Positions 1-8,164 of a stretch of DNA of 11,900 bases are shown piece by piece (position 1 is the stretch's first letter; every line of letters starts with the position of its first letter). A program made the position numbers and the translations under genes. Source of the stretch: Paraglomus occultum (taxonomy: Eukaryota; Glomeromycota; Glomeromycetes; Paraglomerales; Paraglomeraceae); the NCBI GenBank assembly GCA_910592205.1, contig CAJVPJ010001149.1, positions 1 through 11,900 on the forward strand, in the 5' to 3' direction. The notes under the pieces are model-generated. The model had not been told where the DNA came from. It was given only the letters and a program-made list of their open reading frames with translations, and ran no database searches.

Positions 1-469
1 AGAGAGAGTTGGACTGTATAGAATTTTGGCATAAAATGCGTCATCAAAATGTTATTAGTCACATAATAGAATGTTCACTTTGATACAAAATAGTAAAATG
101 ACAGTTCTGACATTTTGCTGGTGGATCCTCAGACGCCAAACTATGACATGCAAGGGTGAAAGCGAAAAACGAAAAGCTGTTCACCGATCAATATCCAGGT
201 CACTTAGCATGCAGGGATTATCATTCGATCTGTTTCCATGAGGGATGTTCCCCTTCTTTGTCATTGTCAATAACACATTGCATGTCAACTGTTTAATAAT
301 AACGCTATATGACGAATGTTATTTAACAGATTCATCTTCTCAAAGAGATGAAACAAGGAATTAATTAGTCGCATTATTATTGGCCCAACTCGTACTCATG
401 CTACTTTGGGCTTTTCACTTCTTGTAAGCGTCTTCTACTTGTAAAAGAGCAATTCCCCATTCTAGACTA
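1..469. other. upstream region of the AlkB-like gene, no gene seen
   Basis: No open frame of convincing length or character is seen here on either strand. A CCAAT-box core in reverse orientation (ATTGG at 379-383) lies about 90 bp before the ATG at 470 and could belong to the promoter, but five bases are weak evidence. A near-palindrome (AATGACAG-TT-CTGACATT, about 101-118) has one mismatch and no obvious role. Confidence 0.35.
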
Positions 470-1440
470 ATGGACGAATGCTCGAAACGACATTTATTTA
501 CAGAAATATTCGGTGACAGCGATAGCGAAGACGATTTCAACAACGCCGAAGAAGAACTTGCATATGCGAGTGATGATGACCATACCAAACGTATTATAAA
601 AAATTCTGCTCACATTCATCCGACCCTTGTGGTTCCCCAAGTCTTTCCCACTATCCCTGGTCTCTGCCTCTGCAGAGAAGTTCTTACAGACGAAGAACAA
701 AAGACTCTTATAGATGGTATAATAGCGGAAGGATACTTTAGCAATCCGGGAACGAATCAAGCAATGTGTTTTGGAACGCTTCCTTCTTTCATTGTTGATA
801 CTGTCGAGAACGTCCTAAATAGGACAGATGGCTTGTTACCGAAAAGTATTCTACTCGGAAGAAGGCCGGTCTTTGATCAGGTATGCTTATTGAACGTTAT
901 GTATGTATTGTGGTTTAATCGTAATTAATTTCCTTTTCTTTGGTGTGTGTGTGCCATCAATTTTTTAATAGTTAATCATAAATTTATATGAACCAGGTCA
1001 AGGTATCAAAAGTCATGTAGACCTTCCGAGGCACGTAGTTTGAGTATTATGCGTTCGTCAATATGAATACTTTCATCATCAGTTTTCTAAATACCATGCC
1101 TTCTCTTCCATGATTTCACATATATATCGGACTTAGGTTTGAAGACGGAATTCTAGCAATTTCGCTCTTGTCTAGCTGCGTAATGCAGTTCAGACCAGCA
1201 TCCGAGGCGAGCAAACAGGCGCTATCTTATAACGGCAATAGTAGGTCGTATGCTCAATCAGATGAAATCATTCCGATACTCTTGAGACCTGGCGATGTTT
1301 TAGGAATGAGTGGAGAAGCGAGATACAATTGGGAACATGCAATTGAAGAAACGCTGGTTGACGAAATTAATGGAGAGCGGATAGTCAGGAGTGTCAGAGT
1401 TAGTATTACTCTGAGAAAGATGAAGGAAAGAATTGGGTAA
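470..1440 (+). CDS. AlkB-family 2-oxoglutarate/Fe(II) dioxygenase (ALKBH8-type oxygenase domain), 3 exons
   Basis: Exons 470-880, 972-1030 and 1137-1440 join in phase to 257 residues. Residues 1-35 are acidic and probably disordered; the oxygenase core follows. Exon 2 reads INLYEPGQGIKSHVDL, giving Fe ligands His152 and Asp154. Exon 3 starts FEDGILAISLLSSCVMQF, then GEARYNWEHAI supplies the distal ligand His224, and the pair R244-x5-R250 (RVSITLR) is the usual 2-oxoglutarate-binding signature. All catalytic residues are therefore present. The family oxidises alkyl groups on nucleic acids or modifies tRNA wobble uridines. The EPGQGI, FED and GEARY stretches most resemble human ALKBH8, but there is no RRM or methyltransferase domain, so the substrate is not predictable. 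The ATG at 470 is chosen because it precedes the acidic head and conserved core without a stop. The family call is firm; exact splice ends are inferred from homology. Confidence 0.9.
1031..1136 (+). other. GC-AG intron (intron 2 of the AlkB-like gene)
   Basis: The reading frame needed for the conserved Leu-Pro-Arg-Phe-Glu-Asp junction is obtained only if exon 2 ends at AG (1029-1030) and the intron starts GCACGT. The acceptor is TTAG at 1133-1136. AG|GCACGT is close to the known GC-AG intron consensus AG|GCAAGT. The nearby GT at 1035 would put the next exon out of frame with an immediate stop. Confidence 0.7.
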
Positions 1441-1646
1441 AGTATTTTTCCTGATAGTCCAAAGATAGAAACGATGTTGAAGACACTTGGATTTGGTCAG
1501 CGGTCTACAGAAAGATTATTTTTTTTTATAATTTATTTATTTATAGTTGGTATACGTCAATTTAGAGAGTAGGAATACATCTTTGATAATTTAAGATTAT
1601 ACGAGTAAAAAACCAGATTATTAATGTCGTCACTGCGCGTCACCCA
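1441..1646. other. convergent intergenic region
   Basis: This 206-bp gap separates the 3' ends of two convergent genes. It is AT-rich, with T-runs and overlapping poly(A) signals for the minus-strand gene. No clear AATAAA for the plus-strand gene is seen, so that gene may use a variant signal. Confidence 0.6.
1532..1541 (-). terminator. tandem poly(A) signal AATAAATAAA for the WW-domain gene
   Basis: The minus strand carries two overlapping AATAAA hexamers about 105 nt downstream of the stop codon at 1647-1649. Position and sequence fit a cleavage/polyadenylation signal; usage is inferred. Confidence 0.5.
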
Positions 1647-4251
1647 TCAATTATCCCCCGAGAACATCGAACCAATGTCAATATCGCCGATATTAAAGTT
1701 ATCTGTAATATCACCGATATTAAAGTTATCTGTAAAATCACCGACATTGCCCATCATATCACCAAAGTTAAAGCCTCCTGAATTATCAGATTGTTGTGAC
1801 GAATCTTGCTGCGAATTTTGCTGCGAATCTTGCTGCGAATTTTGCTGCGAATTGTGATGTGAAGCTTGAAGTACCGTATGTAGCACGTTACCTAAGATGT
1901 TAGCCATTCCCGGCTGCTGTTGCTGCTGTTGCTGCTGTTGCTGTTGTTGCTGTTGTTGCTGCTGTTGCTGTTGTTGCTGCTGTTGCTGCTGTTGCTGCTG
2001 TTGCTGCTGTTGCTGCTTGTCCTTCTTGTCCTTCTTGTCCTTCTTGTCCTTCTTATCCTTGTGCTTATGTTCTTTATCTGCAGCGGGAGCGGTTGCAGTC
2101 GGGACGACTTGATAAGTAACACCGTTAATTACTTGGTACTGAGGTTGTTGCGGTTGTGCTTGTACTAGTTGTGGTTGTGCTTGTACTAGTTGCGGTTGTG
2201 CTTGTACTAGTTGTGGTTGAACTTGTATCAGTTGTGGTTGCACATTGTTCATTTGTTGCGCTTGCAATAGCTGTTGTTGTTGAAGTTGTAGCAATTGTTG
2301 TTGTTGTAATTGTAATTGTAACTGTAGCTGTCGCTGTTGTTGCTGTTGCTGACTGTTGTTGTTGTTGTTGCCAAATAATGATTTCTGTGATCCAGGAGCA
2401 ATACTAGCAATAGCAAGTTTAGCAGCAACTTTCCCAACCTCTTTCCCCACACTCAGGAATTTCTGCTGGAAATTTGTCATTTGTTGTTGATTGTACATTT
2501 GCTGCTGCGTTTGATATTGTTGAACTTGTTGAACTTGTCGAACCTGCACTGGTTGACCTGGTCGAACTTGCTGCTGAACTTGTTGATTTAAATATACAAT
2601 TTTACCATTCATAAGAACTGGCTGGCCAGCAGGCACCACTTGGGGATTCTTATTGACAGCGGTTTGTAGTTGAACTGGAACGTAGTATTTCTTTCCATTT
2701 GCATCTGTACGAAGAACATACTGTGTCTGTCCTGTGGCAGGCGCAACGGGAACATTAGGAGAAACTATTCCTCCAGGAGCGGCGGTCTTTGGTGTTACTG
2801 GGTAAGCAGCCACAGGTTGTGCAGGAGTTGCATTTGTCGATGGTACGGGCGGCGGCGGTTGAGTGTTATGACCAGCGTTTATATCTGCTGGCGATGTACT
2901 ATGCCGGTTCATTGGCGGTCGCACTGATTCAGACGAGCTGATCCCTGGTATACTCGCAGCGTGATGAGGAGTCCGCCAGCCCATCGCTGCATGCGCTGAG
3001 TCAGGTGAACTAGTGTTTGATGCATGACCTGTATGCGCTTGCGGCATTGTGAGCGATGGGTTCGTCATCTGCTGTGGTGTTGTTGTCTGTTGCGGCATTG
3101 TGAGCGATGGGTTCGTCATTTGCTGTGGTGATGCCTGTTGCGGCATTGTGAGCGATGGGTTCGTCATCTGTTGTGGCATTGTAGTCTGTTGCGGCATTGT
3201 GAGCGATGGATTCGTCATGTGCGGTGATGATGATGATGATGATGACGATGACGATGTTGTATGTTGCGGCGTTGTGAACGATGGATTTGTCATCTGCTGT
3301 GACTGTTGGGGCGTTGTGAACGATGGATTTGTCATCTGCTGTGACTGTTGGGGCGTTGTGAACGATGGATTTGTCATCTGCTGTGACATTGTAGTCTGTT
3401 GCGACATTGATGCCGACTGATTAAATGTCTGCTGAGAGACTGTAGTGTGTTGCGGCATACCAACCGGCTGATTTGTCGTTTGCGTTGGCATAGTCGTCTG
3501 TTGTGGCATTGCAAAGCCCGGAGTCGCCTGTTGATTCAATTTTTCTGTCGTAACGAGTGCATTGTAAGATTGATAACTCGTAGTAGACACTTGCGACGAT
3601 CTCGAGTCTGTTATGCTTAAATTTTCGGTCTGAGCACATATATGTGACATATTGACATTCATATTTTTACTCGCTCCGTTGGAAATTACTGAGGTATCCG
3701 TATGCCCAACCGGGGAGCCCGATCGAGCGGGAATAGATTGATTATGCATCACTGGTGTGGATCCGGTTGAAGAGGTTACCGAACTTGCTGTAGAAGATCT
3801 GTGCGACGCATTAGCGTTCTTGCGAGGATCTACCCATTGGGGTACTCCCGTTTTCGTATCTGCAATTGATAATGGGGTTAAATGATTAACATTGGTAAGA
3901 ATGCTATCAAAAAAAAAAAAGAAAGTATAAAAACTTACCAACAAAATAGTGACGATTATATCTTGCATCCCTGAGATAACGTTGAAAAATACAAAAGTTT
4001 ACATAAATATCGTGGAAAACGCCAAATAACCAACTAATGTTGATTGTATATATAGGGTATATTTTCAATAACGACTTACCATCTTGCAACCCTTTACCAT
4101 TATTACGTGGATTATCAAGCAGCAAAAAAAAAGTACGAATTCACCACGGTGAGTTGCTTCAACAATACGGTATACAAAAGAATCTTGCGTTTCTCGAATG
4201 GTTTGCAGACACTTACCAACCAGGAGGAAGCGGTTCTTCAGTTGCGTTCAT
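1647..4251 (-). CDS. WW-domain protein with long Gln/Ser/Thr/Pro-rich low-complexity tail, 4 exons
   Basis: Exons 4251-4217, 4091-4080, 3970-3939 and 3859-1647 give 763 residues. Residues 8-39 form a WW domain: LPPGW, then VARWDARYNRHYFVD, then TKTGVPQWVDPR. Trp12 and Trp35 are the two signature tryptophans, Tyr24-Phe25 the central aromatics and Pro38 the conserved proline. WW domains bind proline-rich ligands. The tail holds Ser/Thr-rich sequence, seven MTNPS repeats, a 10-Ser run, Gln-rich blocks, four (L/I)(V/I)Q-type heptads, a KDK-repeat basic stretch, 34 consecutive Gln, and a Gly/Asp/Asn/Phe-rich end with a duplicated FNIGDITDN unit. No signal peptide or membrane segment is seen. An in-frame TAA upstream with no intervening ATG fixes the start. 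The arrangement (N-terminal WW, Gln-rich tail) is common in fungal proteins of unknown role. An ATG at 3968 that opens a longer unspliced frame is in a different frame from exon 3 and is not used. Confidence 0.88.
1681..1734 (-). repeat. 27-bp tandem duplication (FNIGDITDN-type unit)
   Basis: Two adjacent 27-bp units differ at one base. They encode the repeated acidic/amide motif near the C terminus of the WW-domain protein. The close match suggests recent duplication or homogenisation. Confidence 0.85.
1914..2015 (-). repeat. polyglutamine tract, 34 codons, mixed CAG/CAA
   Basis: On the minus strand 34 consecutive codons are CAG or CAA, interleaved with no other residue. The other frames read as poly-Leu and poly-Cys on the plus strand and Asn/Ser-rich or Thr/Arg-rich on the minus strand; these are shadows. 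Mixed codons make the tract less slippage-prone than pure CAG. Confidence 0.95.
2016..2060 (-). repeat. 9-bp x5 tandem repeat encoding Lys-Asp-Lys units
   Basis: Five 9-bp units (CTTGTCCTT on the plus strand, last unit with one change) encode five KDK triplets, N-terminal to the polyQ tract. This is a highly charged, Lys-rich stretch that could act as a solubilising or nuclear-targeting segment; that role is inference. Confidence 0.85.
2151..2234 (-). repeat. 21-bp x4 tandem repeat encoding heptads LVQAQPQ/LIQVQPQ
   Basis: Four head-to-tail 21-bp units; units 1 and 3 are identical, unit 2 differs by one base and unit 4 is more diverged. They encode three LVQAQPQ heptads and one LIQVQPQ. All units keep frame. 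Confidence 0.9.
3039..3377 (-). repeat. seven MTNPS repeats in two subtypes, with an embedded 10-Ser run
   Basis: Within the WW-domain protein there are three copies of MTNPSFTTPQ, then a Ser run (3225-3254, TCA/TCG codons), then four copies of MTNPSLTMPQ. Spacers are short Gln/Pro/Thr runs. The two subtypes cluster on either side of the Ser run, indicating two separate local amplifications. Confidence 0.9.
4080..4091 (-). other. 12-nt microexon inside the WW domain
   Basis: The spliced frame needs four extra residues between LPPGW and DARYNRHYFV to give normal WW spacing. The segment GGTTGCAAGATG, flanked by acceptor AAAG and donor GTAAGT, supplies them exactly: it completes Trp12, encodes Val-Ala-Arg and begins Trp16. 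Skipping it stays in frame but deletes four residues (W-W distance 19 instead of 23). Confidence 0.8.
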
Positions 4252-5766
4252 TTTTGTTTTATTTTAGGTGGAAAGGGTTAGGTTTGAGTCCAAGTTCAGG
4301 TCAGTTACGGATTGTCCGCTGTATTTAAATTTGAGATTTTTTTCATGGTCGACTTGCACAAGACTGTTCGAAGCAACGTGACATGAAACAAAGAAAGCTC
4401 GCCCGGAGTGCTTTCTCCGCGTTCGAGGCTCGCACAATATTTTTGAGCACAAAATAATTTAAATGTTTGAACCAATCGCAACTCTCAAAGGGTGATTCCA
4501 GGGGTCCGTGCCACAGTTTTCTGCGTATTCTATTTTTGTCACTCTTGTTTATATTTATTATAATCATTATTATTTATTGTTATTGTTATTAATCGTTATA
4601 ATATTATCTCTCGGCTATTCGTCAGCTTTGTGTTTGACAATCGGTCGTTGAAAAAGGCTCTGGCATGCTGTAAATTGTGATTCATTTTGATTCCCAATTT
4701 CCAATTAGTCATGCAGATTGTTTTGACGAACAGAATGAGTAACTTTTCGTGGTGGGCGTATCATTTGTATTCCTCTTTTTACGTTGCTATTTGCAAACAT
4801 TGTCGTCCTCTCTTTTCAATTTATTATTTGCAATGAATTTAATGATTTTCACTCAACAATCGATTAACCCAGCATTGTAATAATTTAAGATGTATCAAAC
4901 GTTGTCGATCGGTTTATATATATCGGGCAAGTAATTAGCCTTAATTGCAAATATTGTATTGCGTGATAATCCGCAGTAAAATCACGTGGTTACCAATACC
5001 CTGGAATTTCGTAAATGATTTCTACAAGTAGTTCTGATCATAATGACACCGCGGTTCAATGGAATGTCGTTTTTACGCAGCGGTAATATCAGTCCGTACA
5101 AATGGTAAGAATTTTTTTATTATACCATCATGGGAGCGGTCAACTGACACTATCAATAGTCATTCAAGCATAGTATACGTAATAATATTTTTGAATTCAT
5201 TTATTTGTCGATTAAGCTTTGTAGCCCACAGAAGACGAGATAATCCTAAGATTTGCTAGGATTTATAGCTAAAAAAACGTGGTATTCGATCAAACGTATT
5301 TTTGATCTCCTGAACAGTTTGTGGCGTTTGCTGAACGTTTGGGGGTACACAAGACAATGAATTGGGCAAAACGGTAGTTTGTATAACATTGGGGGTTTTG
5401 GAGGGATGTTAAATTTTTACAAGCCGTCGTATGTAAACTGAGCAAAAGCATTATTGGAGACACATTAATTACTTGATGAACGTACGTTCCCATTTAAGAT
5501 TTTTAAGCCCGTTTTCAAGTTGGTCGTAATTATTAAGCTTATTAACGTCACTAAGCTGCAGTGTAATAAGCATTGTATTTACAAGTACAAATTCAGTAAA
5601 CTATGGACCTCAGCCCAACTAATAATAAATTAGATCATAAGAAGTATATGTCGAACAATTATCGACTTTTATCATTACTATGTAACATAGCATACTCATT
5701 TCGACCTTTAAATTGTCCAATGGAATTTTTAATGCGGGCTACTTTTAATATGTTTGTACAACATTT
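4252..5766. other. intergenic region upstream of the WW-domain gene, no confident gene
   Basis: AT-rich sequence with short random-looking frames on both strands. The part next to 4251 should contain the promoter and 5' UTR of the WW-domain gene. An ATG frame at 5043-5104 followed by GTAAGA resembles a short first exon but cannot be extended in phase to a convincing second exon. No tRNA, snRNA or rRNA signature was recognised. Confidence 0.4.
4322..4329 (-). promoter_or_regulatory. possible TATA-like element of the WW-domain gene
   Basis: TTTAAATA on the minus strand lies about 70 nt upstream of the ATG at 4251. In an AT-rich genome this may be chance. Confidence 0.2.
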
Positions 5767-6105
5767 ATGTCACATTATACTTATGCAAGTCCAAACAAAG
5801 CAATTAGGAATTGTGGCTTGTTCACCAAGGAAAATGGTAATTTCCTTGTCCCTTGCGAGCATCTCCTGAAGCATCAGGATAACGATCACTGTTGTTCGGA
5901 CTGGCAAGCCAATATGGGCAGGAAATTAATCATAAAGGATACGGTATATCAATCTCTTCTCTAATTCGATTGTTTTTTTTAATTGAAGTATACGCTTGGC
6001 CTTGGCTACGAGTTATCTCGCAATATAGCATGTTTGTTCTTGGTTCATGATTACAACATCTATTTCTTCAAAAAGATGGTTTTAATATATTGGTTGCCTG
6101 GTTGA
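5767..6105 (+). CDS. weak candidate small gene or coding relic, product unknown
   Basis: Two open segments in the same frame, 5767-5943 and 5989-6105, can be joined at a GT-AG intron (donor GTATAT, acceptor TTGAAG after a T-run) to give 97 residues and a TGA stop. The first part is Cys/His-rich (Cys16, Cys30, Cys42, Cys43); the second contains an aromatic, hydrophobic stretch (IACLFLVHDYNIYFF). Many codons here end in C or G, unlike the surrounding AT-rich DNA, which suggests coding origin. Against it: the intron would be only 45 nt, shorter than the others here (64 nt or more); there is no recognisable domain; and the minus strand over about 5845-5936 is also open with a plausible composition. 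It could be a fragment of a decayed transposon. I do not recognise the family. Confidence 0.2.
5826..5879. repeat. two adjacent perfect hairpins
   Basis: CAAGGAAA (5826-5833) pairs with TTTCCTTG (5841-5848) around a 7-nt loop, and TCCTGA (5864-5869) pairs with TCAGGA (5874-5879) around a 4-nt loop. Both lie inside the candidate coding segment. They might be structural in an RNA or coincidental. Confidence 0.4.
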
Positions 6106-7015
6106 CTTTCGTCCGTGTATTCGTACCAGTAACGCTAATTATATATTAATACGACTGTCCCCGCACGCGCGGTTTGTATACGTGTACTCCTAGTACATAG
6201 CTAACTCTCAAACGCCTCACCATATTCTCACTCACGAAGTAAGATTCAATATTACAGTGCCTGACAAAATAGAGGCGGTGAAAAGGCATTTATAATTTCC
6301 AATGCGGTAACTAATTTTTGTTACCAAACAATGTCATTTTTTACAGGTTCACAGAACAACTTATCCTTACCGTTTTGTTCGCTAATTTTATATTATAAGC
6401 ATGTAAGTTTATCCCACTTGTTGTAGAACATTCGCGTTTTCGGACTGACTTGAATTTTAAATACTTTATTATTATTATTATTAGCCGTCTAATACAATTA
6501 ATCGCAATTTTAACACGTTAAGAAACGAAGTAATAGAACTTTTCTTGGGACAATTCAAAATGAAATTGAGGACCAGAGATACTGTATGTTATTACAAAGA
6601 TTGAAGGAGGCAACAGTAAGATTAAACTGTCGAGTAATTCTACAAAATCTGCGTACCTTTATACCAGCACTAACATGTTATTTTCGCTTACGTTTGTAAT
6701 AAAGCATTTTTAAATAGAAAACAAAAAAAAAACTGGCCGTCATTATTTTGCACCGGGAACATCGATTAGCTGACTATTGGAAGTACAGGTTTGAAGACTG
6801 TGTGATCGATAACCAAATATTTCTCTCTCTTTTTTTGCTGACTAACTCGTTGTTCGTGTTCTTGCTTGAGCCTGCTAATTCTTTGTTCCTTAGGCAAATT
6901 ATACATTCCAAAATATAATGTGTACTGAAGAGGTAAATAATCTTACCTTATATTGATATATCATACCAAAGTCAGGTAAGAAGACTATGATGCATACATT
7001 AACAAAGTCGGGGAG
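6106..7015. other. intergenic region, no confident gene
   Basis: AT-rich, with an ATT microsatellite near 6470-6483, a GGTAAC/GTTACC inverted repeat (6306-6325) and a small CG-rich patch near 6160-6172. A 37-codon ATG frame (6586-6699) ends at a stop overlapping AATAAA (6698-6703), but it has no support beyond being open. Confidence 0.4.
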
Positions 7016-7288
7016 CACTTTGTTAAACCGGCCGGTGTATTTCAAAGTTACATGTAACACAATCGCAAAACAACCGATCGATAGTTGACAGTGTTACCCA
7101 ACAGTAACATGTTAAAGCCATATCAAAATACTAAAGAAAAAATTCAAATTTAATAGATTATACTTCAATTAGAAAAAACGCGCCAAATCTCAAGGTTTGG
7201 TTAACGTACAACTATCATACGAATCAATTTTTATTTTCTGTACTTTAACATTATGGTTATAACTAAAAAGGCCGGTTTAACAAAAGTG
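7016..7288. mobile_element. MITE-like element, 273 bp, with near-perfect terminal inverted repeats
   Basis: The left end 7016-7033 (CACTTTGTTAAACCGGCC) and the reverse complement of 7270-7288 (CACTTTTGTTAAACCGGCC) are identical except for one extra T. The interior is AT-rich, has no useful open frame and contains small palindromes (GTTACATGTAAC at 7047-7058, TAACATGTTA at 7105-7114). Size, lack of coding capacity and terminal repeats fit a miniature inverted-repeat transposable element. No convincing target-site duplication is visible, so superfamily and exact ends are undetermined. Confidence 0.5.
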
Positions 7289-8106
7289 GTTTTTTAGCAA
7301 AGATTATTTTTTTTGAAACCCGTTTTATTTGTTATAAACAGAGAGTCTGCTTCATAGTTGCATAATTTACAGCTAATCTTTGTTTCTTTGTAGTCAAATA
7401 GTCGCTATTCGATCAAAACCCATCACTGTTTCTATTCAACTCATTTGCTCTATCGTCGCTACTATCGGTTTCGTGAATTTGCCGCTTATTTTTTCAGAAC
7501 GCTTGTGAATATGAATTACGCTCTTATGCTGAACTGATTAAAGTTCCTGTTTAGTTTGTGCCATAGTTTAACCTGGCTAGAGTATAATAAAGGTTTACAT
7601 TTATGATAAATTACTTCCGGTTCCCAGCCCTTTTCTCCGTTAAATCGAGACCCGCTAAATCGAGCTTTCACAATATACCAAATATCATAACAAGCCATGT
7701 AGACCTCCATAACTTGAAAAGTATGGTTCACTATATACAAGGGAACCTTTTTAGCGTATCAATGAGCTTTTACGGCTGTAAATTCTTCGTTAACAGACGC
7801 GCGTAAAGTCTGAGAATTAAGGATTGACGTTTACGTATAATTTAATTAGTTGAATATTTCGTAATATTAGGATCACCGTGTTGGTTGCACGAATACAACA
7901 TGCTTCTCATTATTTGATTATAATCTGTCAGTGATATCACTTTATAAGAGTACATATTATTATCTAATAGTGACAAGATACATACATAATATTATACGCT
8001 TTGTAATGATAACCGATATACCTAAATAGTTGTCTCGTATCCAGCTAATCAAATGGGAAATTCTACTCTTGATGTTGCGGGAATTAAATGAGTGCGCATG
8101 CCAAGA
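7289..8106. other. intergenic region downstream of NOT3, no confident gene
   Basis: AT-rich DNA between the MITE-like element and the 3' end of NOT3. Apart from the possible transposon terminus at 7605-7672, nothing is recognised. Short open frames here have random-looking composition. Confidence 0.4.
7605..7672. mobile_element. possible decayed pogo/Tigger-type transposon terminus
   Basis: CCGTTAAATCGAG (7637-7649) is followed at once by the variant CCCGCTAAATCGAG, so TAAATCGAG occurs twice, 15 bp apart. Upstream is GGTTCCC. On the opposite strand this reads CTCGATTTAGCGG then CTCGATTTAACGG, the doubled motif typical in my recollection of pogo/Tigger-like terminal repeats. No matching opposite terminus or transposase is seen in the window, so this would be a solo, degraded end. 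Confidence 0.35.
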
Positions 8107-8112
8107 TTTATT
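8107..8112 (-). terminator. poly(A) signal AATAAA of NOT3
   Basis: A canonical AATAAA on the minus strand, 53 nt past the NOT3 stop codon (TAA at 8165-8167), at the expected distance for a fungal 3' UTR. Confidence 0.5.
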
Positions 8113-8164
8113 AAGCGAATACTTGTTACACATTTCTAATAATGATATGTTCATATTGAAGCTT

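Noticed and set aside
1168-1440. Exon 3 of the AlkB gene as a separate 90-codon gene
   Set aside because: It starts at a TTG inside the conserved oxygenase core and lacks the HxD motif; it is the last exon of the spliced gene.
1897-2168. Plus-strand frames reading poly-Cys and poly-Leu, and a minus-strand Asn/Ser-rich frame
   Set aside because: These are other-frame readings of the CAG/CAA tract of the WW-domain gene.
3049-3420. Plus-strand Cys/Gly-rich 123-codon frame
   Set aside because: Antisense reading of the MTNPS repeat region; its apparent repeats mirror those of the real gene.
3860-3968. ATG at 3968 as start of the low-complexity protein
   Set aside because: It lies in exon 3 in the wrong frame and reads through intron 3; it would lose the WW domain.
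3907-4125. Minus-strand frame with start at 4125 as an alternative second exon of the WW-domain gene
   Set aside because: Its frame and phase do not join LPPGW to the DARYNRHYFV exon; the 12-nt exon does so exactly.
4272-4283. GGTTTGAGTCC resembling a tRNA B box
   Set aside because: No A box or cloverleaf can be drawn around it.
5043-5104. Possible first exon (ATG, 20 codons, then GTAAGA)
   Set aside because: No acceptor within the next few hundred bases continues the frame convincingly.
6514-6699. Plus-strand open segment ending at a stop that overlaps AATAAA
   Set aside because: No preceding exon joins in phase with a normal-length intron, and 61 open codons are not significant here.
7516-7806. 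Overlapping short frames on both strands
   Set aside because: Composition is random-looking and they run through the possible transposon terminus.
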